The notes beneath the pieces are model-generated. The model was not told the DNA's origin and searched no databases. It saw only the letters and a list, made by a program, of their open reading frames with translations. From positions 1 through 51,033 of the forward strand of contig NZ_BCYZ01000029.1 in NCBI RefSeq assembly GCF_001598455.1: a stretch of 51,033 bases of DNA, written 5' to 3'. The first letter of the stretch is position 1; every line of letters begins with the position of its first letter. The position numbers and the translations under genes were made by a program. Positions 16,934-25,971 of the stretch are shown here, piece by piece. The stretch comes from Sphingomonas pruni NBRC 15498 (GTDB lineage Bacteria; Pseudomonadota; Alphaproteobacteria; Sphingomonadales; Sphingomonadaceae).

Positions 16934-18160
16934 CTAGGGCGCGCCAGCAGGACCAGAGGGGGGCGAGGATACTCCAAAAATCCTCCCCGGTACGGGGAGG
17001 AATTTATCGGCCAGAGCCTGCGCGTCTTCATAAGCGATATTCGCCGCGATCCGCACGACGGCACGGGTGAAGCGCCACGACTTGAGCGTCCCGTCCTTGG
17101 CGATCTGGAGGTGGCAGGCGAGCGCGGCGCGGTCCTCGCCGGTCTTGAGCGAGCACACTTCCGCCGACAGGATTTCGGGCAGCATCGGCACGACGCGGTC
17201 GGGGAAATAGACCGAATTGCCGCGCCGCCGCGCCTCGCGATCGAGCGCCGAACCGGGACGGACATAATAGGACACGTCGGCGATCGCGACCACGGCTTTC
17301 CAACCGCCGGGATTCTTGGGATCGTCGTCGGGCGCCGCCCAGACCGCATCGTCATGGTCGCGCGCATCGGCAGGGTCGATTGCGATGATCGGCAGGTCGG
17401 TCAGGTCCTCGCGGCCCTCGCCCAACGGCTGCCTGGCGACGCGCTCGGCTTCCTCCAGCGCCTCGTCGGCAAAGCGGTCGGGAATATCGTGCTCGTGGAT
17501 CGCGATCAGCGAGAAGCTGCGCGGGGCGAACGGATCGCCCAGCCGCTGCGTCACGCGGACGGTGATACGCGGCGGCCGTCCCGCCTTTTCGGCGAGCACC
17601 AGGTCGCCGGGCTCCGCATCGCCGGAATCCGAAATCTGATATTGCCGCCGGTCGCGCTTTTCGACGCCGTCGAGCCACAGCCGGTCGCCCTCGCGGCGGA
17701 CGACGCCGAGCATCAGTTCCTCGCCTTTGGCGAGATGCTTCATCGGATGCGCGATCCAGCTCTTGCCCGCTTCTTCGGTGCGCGCGAGGATGCGGTCGCC
17801 GACGCCGAGCGCGGACCGCTTGCTGCGTTCGCGCACGCGCAACCGCGGCACCGGCACGCCTTCGGCTTCCCAGCGCTCCGGCACTGCCCAGACATTGCCG
17901 CCATCGTCGACATCGGCGATGCGCAGCACGGTCACCTTGGGCAGCCCGCCCATCTTGTGGAACGCGCGCCCCGGTGCGCTGTCGATCAGGCCTTCATCGG
18001 CCATGTCCTTGAGCAGCGCCTTGAGCGCGATCTTTTCCTGCGCCGTCAGGCCGAACGCGCGCGCGATCTCGCGCTTGCCCGCGGGCTGATCGGACGAGGC
18101 GATGAAATCGAGGATCTGCTGACGGGTGGGAAGGCCGTGTTTATGTCTTGGTTTCGCCAT
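16934..18160 (-). CDS. rnr: RNase R, N-terminal part, ending at a frameshift
   Basis: 408 codons. Contains the N-terminal winged helix (TRQQILDFIASSDQPAGKREIARAF is in this region), cold-shock OB domains and the first half of the RNB domain with its catalytic aspartates (IDPADARDHDDAV). RNase R degrades structured RNA 3' to 5' and matters in tRNA/rRNA quality control. Normal coding ends after AYEDAQALAD; the next residues (KFLPVPGRIFGV) are the translation of a dispersed palindromic repeat, and a TAG closes the frame at 16934. The RNB domain is thus split. One extra C in the six-C run of the coding strand (16958-16963) would rejoin the frames, so a sequencing error, a true pseudogene or slippage are all possible. 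Confidence 0.88.
   Translation of the reverse strand: MAKPRHKHGLPTRQQILDFIASSDQPAGKREIARAFGLTAQEKIALKALLKDMADEGLIDSAPGRAFHKMGGLPKVTVLRIADVDDGGNVWAVPERWEAEGVPVPRLRVRERSKRSALGVGDRILARTEEAGKSWIAHPMKHLAKGEELMLGVVRREGDRLWLDGVEKRDRRQYQISDSGDAEPGDLVLAEKAGRPPRITVRVTQRLGDPFAPRSFSLIAIHEHDIPDRFADEALEEAERVARQPLGEGREDLTDLPIIAIDPADARDHDDAVWAAPDDDPKNPGGWKAVVAIADVSYYVRPGSALDREARRRGNSVYFPDRVVPMLPEILSAEVCSLKTGEDRAALACHLQIAKDGTLKSWRFTRAVVRIAANIAYEDAQALADKFLPVPGRIFGVSSPPSGPAGAP
16979..17006. repeat. Palindromic repeat inside the RNase R gene
   Basis: Arms TCCTCCCCG / CGGGGAGGA (9 bp) around GTA, with A/T tails. It has the same arms and AATTT flank as the intergenic repeat at 64-88. It lies exactly where rnr similarity stops and the frame is lost. 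Confidence 0.78.
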
Positions 18161-18207
18161 GTCGGCTCAAGATAGGCGCAACCGGCCTTCCCGTCACCCC
18201 GCCCGCG

Positions 18208-18558
18208 TCACCGCGCGAGCAGGTCGATGATGTCGCGCACCAGCCGCGTCCGCGGATCGACGATATAGACATAGTCGTCACGATAAACGTAGCGATAACG
18301 GGCATTGTACGGCACGCGCATGCGATAGGCGCGCGGGATCGCGTCATACCGCGTCCAGCCGCGATAGCCGCTCGGCAGGCGCGCGCCGCGGTCCCAATAA
18401 TATTTGCGCGCCTGGCCCGGCGGCATGCAGCCATTGCCTTTTTTGGCCAGGCCGGGCGGGCATCCGCCCCAACGGCCTTGCCCCGGATCGGCGCTCGCCG
18501 AACCCGCGATAATGGCGGTCGCGGTAATCGCGCTAGCCGCGAACAGGAACTTTCGCAT
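18208..18558 (-). CDS. Secreted RcnB/CigR-like small protein
   Basis: 116 aa with a clear signal peptide (MRKFLFAASAITATAIIAGSASA, cleavage after ASA). The mature part has a CPPGLAKKGNGCMPPGQARK segment and a tyrosine-rich half ending in YVYIVDPRTRLVRDIIDLL. This layout resembles periplasmic RcnB/CigR-type proteins, which are linked to metal or envelope homeostasis, but the exact role is unknown. It is divergent from glpD and lies 47 bp after the start of rnr's neighbour region on the same strand. Confidence 0.78.
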   Translation of the reverse strand: MRKFLFAASAITATAIIAGSASADPGQGRWGGCPPGLAKKGNGCMPPGQARKYYWDRGARLPSGYRGWTRYDAIPRAYRMRVPYNARYRYVYRDDYVYIVDPRTRLVRDIIDLLAR

Positions 18559-18646
18559 CTTGACTGCATCCTCCGATTGACGATGGCGGAAAGAACCGGC
18601 GAGATCGTCAACTGTTCCGCCCCCGTGCCAACCGAGGATTCGACTG

Positions 18647-20098
18647 CTGACTTACGACCTCCTTATCGCCGGCGGCGGAATCAACGGATGCGCGATCGCC
18701 CGCGAGGCGTCGCTGCTCGGGCTGAAAGTCTTGCTGGTCGAACGCGACGATCTTGCCAGTCACACGTCGTCGGCCTCGACCAAGCTCATCCATGGCGGCC
18801 TGCGATACCTGGAATATTACGACTTCCGGCTGGTCGCGGAGGCGCTGCGCGAACGCGAATTGTTGGTGCATGCGGCCCCGCACATCATCCGCCCGTTGCG
18901 GTTCGTCTTGCCGCAGGAGAACGCCGTGCGGCCATGGTGGATGGTCCGCATCGGCCTCTATTTCTACGATATGCTCGGCGGGAAGATGAGCCTGCCGCGC
19001 TCGCGCGGGCTGCGCGCATCCGACAAAGCCTTCACCTCGCCGCTCAAGGGCGGGAAAAGCGGGTTCGTCTACTCCGATGCGCAGGTCGACGATTCTCGGC
19101 TCACACTTCTCAATGCGGTCGATGCCCATGCCAATGGCGCCGAGATCTGCACGCGCGTCTCGCTCGACAGCGCGCGGCGCGAGGGCGATCACTGGACCGC
19201 GACGCTGTCCGACGGCCGCACGGTCGAGGCGCGCGCGCTGGTCAATGCGGCGGGGCCCTGGGTCCATCTGATGCTCAATCGGCTGGGGCTCAACGGCAAG
19301 GCCAATGTCCGCCTGGTGAAGGGCAGCCACATCGTCGTGCCCAAACTCTACGAGGGCGACCACGCCTATATTCTCCAGCTTCCCGACCGCCGCATCATCT
19401 TCGCCATCCCGTGGCAAGGCGGGACCGAGATCGGCACCACCGACATCCCGGTCGATGCGCCCGAAGACGCGCAGATCTCCGACGACGAGATCGCGTATAT
19501 GTGCGAGGGCGCTAACCATCATTTCGTCAAGCAAATCACGCCGGCAGACGTCACCTATAAATGGTCGGGCGTGCGCCCGCTCTATGACGACGGCGCGAGC
19601 GAGGCGAAGGCGGTGACGCGAGATTACGTACTCGAGCTCGACACCAACGGGCCGCCACTATTGAGCGTGTTCGGCGGCAAGATCACCACCGGACGCCATC
19701 TGGCCGAGGACGCGATGGGCAAGCTCGGCCCGGAACTGGGGCTGAAGCGCCGCCCGGTGTCGCGCGCCCGTGTCTTTCCAGGTGGCGCGATCGCTAATTT
19801 TGATCAGTTCGTGGCCCAGGCCCGTGCGACCTGGCCCTTCCTTGGCGACAATCGCTCGCTTCGCATGGCGCACGCTTATGGGACGATGCTCGGCGAGATG
19901 CTCGATGGCGTGACCGACGAAGCCGGCATGGGCGCCGATTTGGGCGGAGGCCTGACCGAGATCGAGGCGCGGTGGATGCGCGACCATGAATGGGCACGGA
20001 CTGCCGAAGACGCGCTGATGCGGCGGAGCAAGGTCGGCCTGCATCTCAGCGACGAGCAACGTATCGCGTTCGAAAAGGCGTGGGACGCGCTGACGTGA
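18647..20098 (+). CDS. glpD: Glycerol-3-phosphate dehydrogenase (FAD, aerobic)
   Basis: About 483 aa. The FAD-binding N-terminus [19 protein letters not shown] must be translated for function, followed by [22 protein letters not shown], the glycerol-3-phosphate dehydrogenase signature. It oxidises sn-glycerol-3-phosphate to dihydroxyacetone phosphate at the inner membrane, feeding quinones. There is no in-frame ATG, GTG or TTG between the upstream stop (18578) and a TTG at 18731, which would delete the FAD motif. The likely starts are CTG at 18644 or 18647, or ATT at 18638, next to a GAGG at 18634; a one-base error linking to the GTG at 18625 is the alternative. Its stop overlaps trhO. Confidence 0.9.
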   Translation: MTYDLLIAGGGINGCAIAREASLLGLKVLLVERDDLASHTSSASTKLIHGGLRYLEYYDFRLVAEALRERELLVHAAPHIIRPLRFVLPQENAVRPWWMVRIGLYFYDMLGGKMSLPRSRGLRASDKAFTSPLKGGKSGFVYSDAQVDDSRLTLLNAVDAHANGAEICTRVSLDSARREGDHWTATLSDGRTVEARALVNAAGPWVHLMLNRLGLNGKANVRLVKGSHIVVPKLYEGDHAYILQLPDRRIIFAIPWQGGTEIGTTDIPVDAPEDAQISDDEIAYMCEGANHHFVKQITPADVTYKWSGVRPLYDDGASEAKAVTRDYVLELDTNGPPLLSVFGGKITTGRHLAEDAMGKLGPELGLKRRPVSRARVFPGGAIANFDQFVAQARATWPFLGDNRSLRMAHAYGTMLGEMLDGVTDEAGMGADLGGGLTEIEARWMRDHEWARTAEDALMRRSKVGLHLSDEQRIAFEKAWDALT

Positions 20099-21033
20099 TC
20101 CGCGTCGCCGCTTTGTATCATTTCGTCCGCTTCCCCGATCCCAACGCGATTCGGGAGCCGCTACTTGCCTTGTGCGAGGCGCAAGGGATCAAGGGCACGT
20201 TGCTGCTCGCCCATGAGGGGATAAACGGCACGATCGCGGGTCCGCCCGAAGGGATCGACACGGTGGTCGCCCATATCCGCGCCCTGCCCGGTTGCGGCGA
20301 CCTGCAAGTCAAGACGGCGACTGCCGAGACGATGCCGTTCCATCGGCTCAAGGTCCGGCTGAAGCGCGAGATCGTGACGATGGGGATGCCGGACATCGAC
20401 CCGCTGACGGGGGTTGGCCATTACGTCCTCCCAGCCGACTGGAACGCGCTGATCGAGCAGCCCGGCACGATGGTGATCGACACGCGCAACGATTACGAGG
20501 TCAAGGTCGGGACCTTCGCCGGGGCGGTCGATCCCAAGACCGAAAGCTTTCGCGACTTTCCCGCCTGGGTCGCCGCGCACCGCGAGGAAATCGCGGCCGC
20601 GCCGCGCGTCGCGATGTTCTGTACGGGGGGAATACGCTGCGAGAAGGCGACCGCGCTGCTCAAGGCCGAGGGGATCGATCAAGTCTTTCACTTGCAGGGC
20701 GGCATCCTGAAATATCTGGAAGAGGTGCCCGCATCCGAGAGCCGCTGGCAGGGCGAATGTTTCGTATTCGACGAGCGCGTCGCAGTCGGGCACGAACTCT
20801 CGCCCGGTACACACAGCCTGTGCCGTGCCTGCCGCATGCCGGTCAGTAGCGAGGATCGCGCGTCACCCTTGTTCGAGGAAGGGATGAGCTGCCCCGCCTG
20901 CCACGGCACGCGCGATGCCGTCCAGCGCGCGGGCTATGCCGAACGCCACCGCCAGGCCCGGCTGGCTGAAGCACGCGGTGAAGCGCATGTCGGCGCGCGT
21001 CTGCCCGTCAACACGCCGAAAAATCCAGTTTAG
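20095..21033 (+). CDS. trhO: tRNA uridine(34) hydroxylase (rhodanese-like, UPF0176)
   Basis: 312 aa from the GTG at 20095, overlapping the glpD stop (GTGA), so translation is probably coupled. The protein begins [13 protein letters not shown] and carries [19 protein letters not shown], the rhodanese domain with [15 protein letters not shown] and active-site loop [11 protein letters not shown], and a C-terminal Cys pair region ([16 protein letters not shown]). TrhO makes 5-hydroxyuridine at the wobble position of certain tRNAs. Pairing with glpD has no obvious functional reason. Confidence 0.93.
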   Translation: MIRVAALYHFVRFPDPNAIREPLLALCEAQGIKGTLLLAHEGINGTIAGPPEGIDTVVAHIRALPGCGDLQVKTATAETMPFHRLKVRLKREIVTMGMPDIDPLTGVGHYVLPADWNALIEQPGTMVIDTRNDYEVKVGTFAGAVDPKTESFRDFPAWVAAHREEIAAAPRVAMFCTGGIRCEKATALLKAEGIDQVFHLQGGILKYLEEVPASESRWQGECFVFDERVAVGHELSPGTHSLCRACRMPVSSEDRASPLFEEGMSCPACHGTRDAVQRAGYAERHRQARLAEARGEAHVGARLPVNTPKNPV

Positions 21034-21046
21034 CCAGTCATTAACC
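21030..21046 (+). promoter_or_regulatory. CtrA-like site upstream of the PilZ gene
   Basis: TTAG-N7-TTAACC, one base from the alphaproteobacterial CtrA consensus TTAA-N7-TTAAC. It lies 45 bp before the PilZ start and overlaps the trhO stop codon. Whether CtrA binds is inferred. Confidence 0.4.
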
Positions 21047-21090
21047 GGCCTCGTTGCATAGCCGTTCCAAGGGCAGACGGGGGCCGTACG

Positions 21091-21402
21091 ATGGCTACGA
21101 CATTTTCGCATTTTCGCCGCCGGGCGACCGACGTCAAATATGACCGGGAGCCGGTCCTGTCGGTCGCGCATGCCAGCGTGAAGCGCCACCGAAAAGCCGC
21201 ACTCCACCAACTGTCGATCTATGGGTGCCGCCTCGCCAGCCGGATCGAGGCCGAGCAGGGCGAGTCGCTGACGCTCCGCTTCGACCGCAGCGCTCCGATC
21301 GCCGCGACCGTTATCTGGTGTGCCGACGGCTTGATCGGCGCGCGTTTCGACGAGCCGATCGAACGCGAGATGATGCGCTCACTGACTCTGCGCATTGCCT
21401 GA
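21091..21402 (+). CDS. PilZ domain protein
   Basis: 103 aa, a single-domain size for PilZ. After an RRR segment come the beta strands QLSIYGCRLASRIEAEQGESLTLRFD and AATVIWCADGLIGARFDEPI, typical of the PilZ barrel (a G-x-[RKA]-F strand near the end). The usual c-di-GMP-binding RxxxR-(D/N)xSxxG is only partly met (RKAALHQLSIYGC), so ligand binding is uncertain. It stands alone; the possible CtrA-like box upstream would fit a cell-cycle or motility link. Confidence 0.75.
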   Translation: MATTFSHFRRRATDVKYDREPVLSVAHASVKRHRKAALHQLSIYGCRLASRIEAEQGESLTLRFDRSAPIAATVIWCADGLIGARFDEPIEREMMRSLTLRIA

Positions 21403-21415
21403 GCCGCGTTCCGCC

Positions 21416-22315
21416 TCAGCGGTGACGCGCCGCGAAGAAATCCCACATCAGCGCGGTACCATCGATCTTGCCGGTGTTCCGCGTGACCCCTGGCCGCCCT
21501 ACCCCATGTCCCGGCCAGCCATGCTCCGCACCCTTCATAATGTAGAAGTCGACGTCGGCGCCGCCGGCGCAGCCGGTCCATAGTTCGCGAACATAATCGC
21601 TCGTCTCGCTGCGCGTGGGCCCTTTGGTGCAGCGGTTTGCCGTCGCCCAGAAAGTCGCGGCGTAGCGTGACGGCTTGTACGGCATACCCTGTGACCGCCG
21701 CACGATGCCCGTCGTGCTGGTGCCGCCGGCTACCGGCACCTGCTCATCCTTCTCAGCGTTGACGATCAGCATGGGCACAGCCGCGACCGGCCTGGGCTCG
21801 TTACCGAACAGCGCTCCGACGAAAACCGCTGCGCCGGCGATGCGATCACCGAGCTCGATCGCCACGCGCTCGGTCATCATGCCGCCGTTGGACATGCCAA
21901 CGACGTAGACCCGCTTGGGATCGACGGGCTGGGTCCGTTCGAGGTCGTCGATCAGCGCGCGGATGAAGCCGATATCGTCGACCTTCTTGCGCATGGCATA
22001 GGCGCAGCAACCGCCCGCGTTCCAGGTCTCCAGCTTGCCGAACCGAGACGATCCTTCGGGCAGCGCCAGGATAAATCCTTCGCTCGCCGCCTTGTCGATC
22101 AGCCCGGCCGACTTGGCGAGCTGCGCGCCGTTGCCGCCGCCGCCATGGAGCGCGATGACCAGCGGCAGCCGCCCGCTGCCTCCCGGTGGAACGTACAATT
22201 GATAGTCGCGATTGCCGATACGATGCGACGCCAGCGGTCCATCGGCCGCCGGCGCCGAGGTCGGCAATTGCAGTGCGATCCCGACAATCCCCATCACCAC
22301 CAAGATCCAGCGCAT
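21416..22315 (-). CDS. Secreted alpha/beta-hydrolase esterase (LpqC/PHB-depolymerase-like family)
   Basis: 299 aa from the ATG at 22315, which follows GGGAGG at a good distance; the frame is open 10 codons further. The signal peptide (MRWILVVMGIVGIALQLPTSAPAA) is followed by the CE1-type esterase fold: ALHGGGGNG (oxyanion), nucleophile Ser in VGMSNGGMM and His in KGAEHGWPG. Paired cysteines (GGCCAY, NRC, TGC) fit an exported protein. Known relatives hydrolyse feruloyl, acetyl or PHB esters. The substrate cannot be told. Confidence 0.87.
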   Translation of the reverse strand: MRWILVVMGIVGIALQLPTSAPAADGPLASHRIGNRDYQLYVPPGGSGRLPLVIALHGGGGNGAQLAKSAGLIDKAASEGFILALPEGSSRFGKLETWNAGGCCAYAMRKKVDDIGFIRALIDDLERTQPVDPKRVYVVGMSNGGMMTERVAIELGDRIAGAAVFVGALFGNEPRPVAAVPMLIVNAEKDEQVPVAGGTSTTGIVRRSQGMPYKPSRYAATFWATANRCTKGPTRSETSDYVRELWTGCAGGADVDFYIMKGAEHGWPGHGVGRPGVTRNTGKIDGTALMWDFFAARHR

Positions 22316-22369
22316 ACGGCCTCCCTTGCCTTCTGCGCTGTCCAACGGACGAAGCGGCGCCGCCCTTCG

Positions 22370-22798
22370 CTAGGCGACCGCGATCACCGCCAGCGTGATG
22401 CGCGACAGGCAGATCAGCTTGCCGGCGTCATCGGTGATACGGATCGTCCAGATCTGCGTGGTGCGGCCGAGCGACTCCGCCTTGGCAGTCGCCGTGACAT
22501 GGCCCGACATCACGGGACGGATATGGTTGGCGTTGATCTCCATGCCGACGGTTACCTGCCTCGACGGGTCGAGCGTCATCGCGCCGCCGACCGACGCGAC
22601 CGTCTCTGCCAGAGCCACCGATGCGCCGCCATGCAGCCGCCCGAACGGCTGGTGCGTGCGGTGGTCGACCGGCATCCGCGCCGACAGCCAGTCGTCCCCG
22701 GCGTCGACGAACTCGATTCCAAGTAGGCCCGGCATCGAGGCCGCGCCCATCGTGGTCATTGCGGCGAGGTCGGGTTTGGTGTTGCCGAACCAGATCAT
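22370..22798 (-). CDS. PaaI family acyl-CoA thioesterase
   Basis: 142 aa hotdog-fold protein. The motif HRTHQPFGRLHGGASVALAET is that of the PaaI/YdiI thioesterases, with the acidic residue of the family in the AET segment. It releases CoA from aryl or acyl-CoA substrates; menaquinone, phenylacetate and general roles are all possible. It lies between an esterase and proS on the same strand. Confidence 0.88.
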   Translation of the reverse strand: MIWFGNTKPDLAAMTTMGAASMPGLLGIEFVDAGDDWLSARMPVDHRTHQPFGRLHGGASVALAETVASVGGAMTLDPSRQVTVGMEINANHIRPVMSGHVTATAKAESLGRTTQIWTIRITDDAGKLICLSRITLAVIAVA

Positions 22799-22853
22799 TC
22801 CGTCCGTGCTCCCGCGACGGCAGGAGCACGCCGAGGAGGAGGCGCGTCCATCC

Positions 22854-24389
22854 TCAATACGCCCGCGCGATCAGCACGCGCTCGACCGCAGGGGCACCGG
22901 TGAAGATGCACGTGCCGTCGGCTGGCGCCGCATCGCGCGGCGTGTTGCGCAAGGTCAATTTGAGCGCTTTCAATTGCGCCTCGACCTCATCGAGCGCCGC
23001 GCCCGTCGGCTTGGACCATTGCGCGAGCACCCAGCCGGGCTTCTCGACGCTATCGGCGAAGAACGCCTTCAGCCCGTCCATATCGGTCACGTCGGTCGCG
23101 ATATTGCCGTCTAGCCGCATCTTGGCCTGCGTGTAGAGCCCATGCTGGATTTCAGCCAGCAAAGCCGCTGCCTGCGCCACGCAATCGTTCTTCGCCACCA
23201 CCGCGCTGTCGAGCTTGCCGTCTTCGCGATAGAGCGCGTCGCGGCGGATCAGCGAAACGTTGCCGCCGGCCATGTCGCGTCCGCCGACCTCGATCACGAT
23301 CGGTGCGCCCTTCTTGATCCAGCTCCAGCGCTTGGTGGTCGACTTGGTCGACTTGAGATCGAGCAGCACGCGCAGCGGCTCGCCGAACGCGCTTTGCTTG
23401 ACGAGCTCGTCGCGGATGCCCTGGCAATAATCGATCAGCGCGGCATCCTCGTCATTGTCGCGCAGCATCGGCACGATCACGATCTGCCACGGCGCGATCT
23501 GCGGCGGAACGCGCAGGCCGTCGTCGTCGCCATGCGTCATGATCAGACCGCCGACCATGCGCGTCGACATGCCCCAGCTGATCGTGTTGGCCGGCTCGAA
23601 CTGGCCTTCGGTGTTTTGGAAGCGGATGTTCTGCGCCTCGGCGAAATGGGTGCCGAGGAAGTGGCTGGTGCCCGCCTGGAGCGCCTTGCCGTCCTGCATC
23701 ATCGCCTCGATCGACCATGTCTCGACCGCGCCGGGGAAGCGCTCGTTCTCGGGCTTCTCGCCGGCGATCACCGGCATCGCGACGCAATCCTCGGCGAACG
23801 AACGGTAGAGCTCCAGCGCCTTGGCGGTTTCCGCCTTGGCCTGCTCGGCCGAGGCGTAGGCGGCATGACCTTCCTGCCACAGGAATTCTGCGGTGCGCAG
23901 GAACATCCGCGTACGCATTTCCCAGCGGACGATGTTCGCCCATTGGTTGATCTGCACCGGCAGATCGCGCCACGACTGGATCCAACGCGCAAAGCCGGCG
24001 CCGATCACCGTTTCGGAGGTCGGCCGGACGATCAACGGCTCTTCCAGCTTGGCCGCGGGGTCGGGCATCAGCCCGCCCTTGCCGTCGGGAATAAGGCGGT
24101 GGTGCGTGACAACCGCCATTTCCTTGGCGAAGCCTTCGACATGCTCCGCTTCCTTCTCGAAATAGGAAAGCGGGATGAACAGGGGAAAATAGGTGTTGTC
24201 ATAGCCGAGCGCGCGGATGCGGTCGTCGAGCAAGCGCTGGATGCGTTCCCAAATGCCATAGCCCCATGGCAGCATGACCATGCACCCACGGACCCCGCTC
24301 TCCTCGGCCATATCGGCCTCGGCAATGACGGTTTGATACCATTCCGCGAAATTCTGCGCGCGGGTGACGGAGAGGGCGTGCTTGATCAT
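22854..24389 (-). CDS. proS: Prolyl-tRNA synthetase, archaeal/eukaryal type without editing domain
   Basis: 511 aa from the ATG at 24389 (MIKHALS). Class II motifs are visible: VRGCMVMLPWGYGIWE, IRPTSE-like IVRPTSETVIGAGFARWI, the motif 2 segment RWEMRTRMFLRTAEFLWQEGHAAY and motif 3 near WGMSTRMVGGLIMTHGDDDGL. After motif 3 the protein continues with an anticodon-binding domain and a long C-terminal domain (CIFTGAPAVERVLIARAY at its end). There is no INS editing domain. This layout is the archaeal/eukaryal group rather than the classical bacterial one. It charges tRNA-Pro. Confidence 0.93.
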   Translation of the reverse strand: MIKHALSVTRAQNFAEWYQTVIAEADMAEESGVRGCMVMLPWGYGIWERIQRLLDDRIRALGYDNTYFPLFIPLSYFEKEAEHVEGFAKEMAVVTHHRLIPDGKGGLMPDPAAKLEEPLIVRPTSETVIGAGFARWIQSWRDLPVQINQWANIVRWEMRTRMFLRTAEFLWQEGHAAYASAEQAKAETAKALELYRSFAEDCVAMPVIAGEKPENERFPGAVETWSIEAMMQDGKALQAGTSHFLGTHFAEAQNIRFQNTEGQFEPANTISWGMSTRMVGGLIMTHGDDDGLRVPPQIAPWQIVIVPMLRDNDEDAALIDYCQGIRDELVKQSAFGEPLRVLLDLKSTKSTTKRWSWIKKGAPIVIEVGGRDMAGGNVSLIRRDALYREDGKLDSAVVAKNDCVAQAAALLAEIQHGLYTQAKMRLDGNIATDVTDMDGLKAFFADSVEKPGWVLAQWSKPTGAALDEVEAQLKALKLTLRNTPRDAAPADGTCIFTGAPAVERVLIARAY

Positions 24390-24468
24390 GATCGGGGGCC
24401 GATAGCGCCCGCGCGTCCCCGCGTCACCCCGCCTTGTATCGGGAGGCGGTGCGGAGCATGGCGAATTC

Positions 24469-25389
24469 ATGGGGGAGGCCGCGCCTGTGCATACCGATCG
24501 CGTGATGCTGGGCATCGCGATGCGGCTGCTCGCGGTGCTGTTGCTGTCGAGCCTTTCGGCGCTGATCAAGGTCGCCGAGACGCACGGCGCCAACCTCGCC
24601 GAGATCATGTTCTTTCGCCAGGGCTGCGCCGTGCCGGTGGTGCTGGCCTATATGGTGGTTGCCGGTCCGGGCCTGAGCGCTGTGAGATCGCGTGCGGTGC
24701 GCGGCCAGGTGATCCGTGCCGCGGTGGGATTGACCGGGATGGCGTTCAACTTCGGCGCGGTGCTGTTGCTGCCGCTGGCAGAGGCAACCACCCTCGCCTT
24801 TACCGTACCGATCTTCGCGACCATCCTGGGCGCATTGGTGCTCAAGGAACCGACCGGCTGGCATCGCTGGGCGGCGGTGGCGGCGGGATTCGTCGGCGTG
24901 CTGATCGTCACCCAGCCGGGAAGCGGCCATTTTCCGATCGACGGCGCGCTGGTCGGACTTACTTCCGCGGTGTTCGTCGCGCTAGTCGCTATCCAGCTGC
25001 GCCAGATCGGCAAGGTCGACGCGCCGGTGACGACGGTATTCTGGTTCTCGTCGCTATCGATGGTGCCGATGGTGCTGATCTATCCGTTCTTCGCGCACGG
25101 CCATGATGCCACGACCTTCGCGGTGCTGATCGGCATGGGCCTAGTCGGCGGTCTGGGACAGATCGCCTTTACCGCCGCGCTCAAATACGCGCCCGTGTCG
25201 GCGGTCATGCCGATGGACTATTCGAGCCTGATCTGGGCGACTCTCTACGGCTGGGTGCTGTTCGACATGCTGCCGACGCCCTGGACCTGGGTCGGCGCGC
25301 CGGTGATCGTCGCCAGCGGGCTCTACATCGTCTGGCGCGAGCACCGCGTCTCGCGCCATCCCCAGGTCAGCGAGGCGATCGCGGATTAG
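24469..25389 (+). CDS. EamA/DMT family transporter
   Basis: 306 aa with about ten hydrophobic segments, in two EamA repeats (first about 15-145, second about 160-290). Typical features are LLSSLSALIKVAE, the loop LPLAEATTLAFTVPIFATILGALVLKE and the second-repeat equivalent APVSAVMPMDYSSLIWATLYGWVLF. It is an inner-membrane metabolite/drug exporter family; no substrate can be assigned. It is divergent from proS. Confidence 0.88.
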   Translation: MGEAAPVHTDRVMLGIAMRLLAVLLLSSLSALIKVAETHGANLAEIMFFRQGCAVPVVLAYMVVAGPGLSAVRSRAVRGQVIRAAVGLTGMAFNFGAVLLLPLAEATTLAFTVPIFATILGALVLKEPTGWHRWAAVAAGFVGVLIVTQPGSGHFPIDGALVGLTSAVFVALVAIQLRQIGKVDAPVTTVFWFSSLSMVPMVLIYPFFAHGHDATTFAVLIGMGLVGGLGQIAFTAALKYAPVSAVMPMDYSSLIWATLYGWVLFDMLPTPWTWVGAPVIVASGLYIVWREHRVSRHPQVSEAIAD

Positions 25390-25910
25390 CCGCGGAGAGG
25401 CGACGCGGCGCGCACCTCATCGAGCATCCGCCGGGCGCGCAGGAACATCTCCAGCCGGGTGGTCGCGAACAGACCGAGCGCGAGCGCAATCAGGACATCG
25501 GTCACCATCATCGTGCTGACATGAAAGCCGGTGCCGCCACCAGTTGCGAGGACCGACTTGGCCGCCATCCGCACCGCGATCAGGACGACGATGAAGATCA
25601 TCGCGGCAGGCGATGCCTTCTGGTTGAGCATATGCGTGTCCGGATCGACGTGAATCTGCATCATCTTGCCGCGCTGCCAGCCGATCGCTGCCCCGGCCAG
25701 CAACGCAGCGGCGCTGATCGCCCAGCCGATCGCCGTCGGCGGAAATTGATAGAACATCACAGCGGCGAAGATCAGATAGATGGCCGGGACGACCCAAAGC
25801 GTTTCCAGCCGCAATCGGCGCAACTGGCTCATCCGCCGCAAGCGGAACGCCAGCAGCGCGACAACGACGACCGTGGTGACGGCATAACCGATAAGCTGCT
25901 GCTGTTGCAT
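25386..25910 (-). CDS. CcdC-like (DUF1453) membrane protein
   Basis: 174 aa from the ATG at 25910 (MQQQQLIGYAV). About five membrane helices. The segment GWQRGKMMQIHVDPDTHMLNQKASPAAM is characteristic of the CcdC/DUF1453 family. The function is not established. The 3' end overlaps the convergent transporter gene by 4 bp. The longer open frame upstream has no support. Confidence 0.8.
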   Translation of the reverse strand: MQQQQLIGYAVTTVVVVALLAFRLRRMSQLRRLRLETLWVVPAIYLIFAAVMFYQFPPTAIGWAISAAALLAGAAIGWQRGKMMQIHVDPDTHMLNQKASPAAMIFIVVLIAVRMAAKSVLATGGGTGFHVSTMMVTDVLIALALGLFATTRLEMFLRARRMLDEVRAASPLRG

Positions 25911-25971
25911 GATAGTCCCCGAGAAACCCCGGAGACTGTCATAGCAAACTAACTCACTCTCGCAACAGGCC

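Noticed and set aside
23142..25106. 654-codon plus-strand open frame opposite proS
   Set aside because: It runs through proS antisense and then out of frame through the EamA transporter gene, both of which are clear on their own frames.
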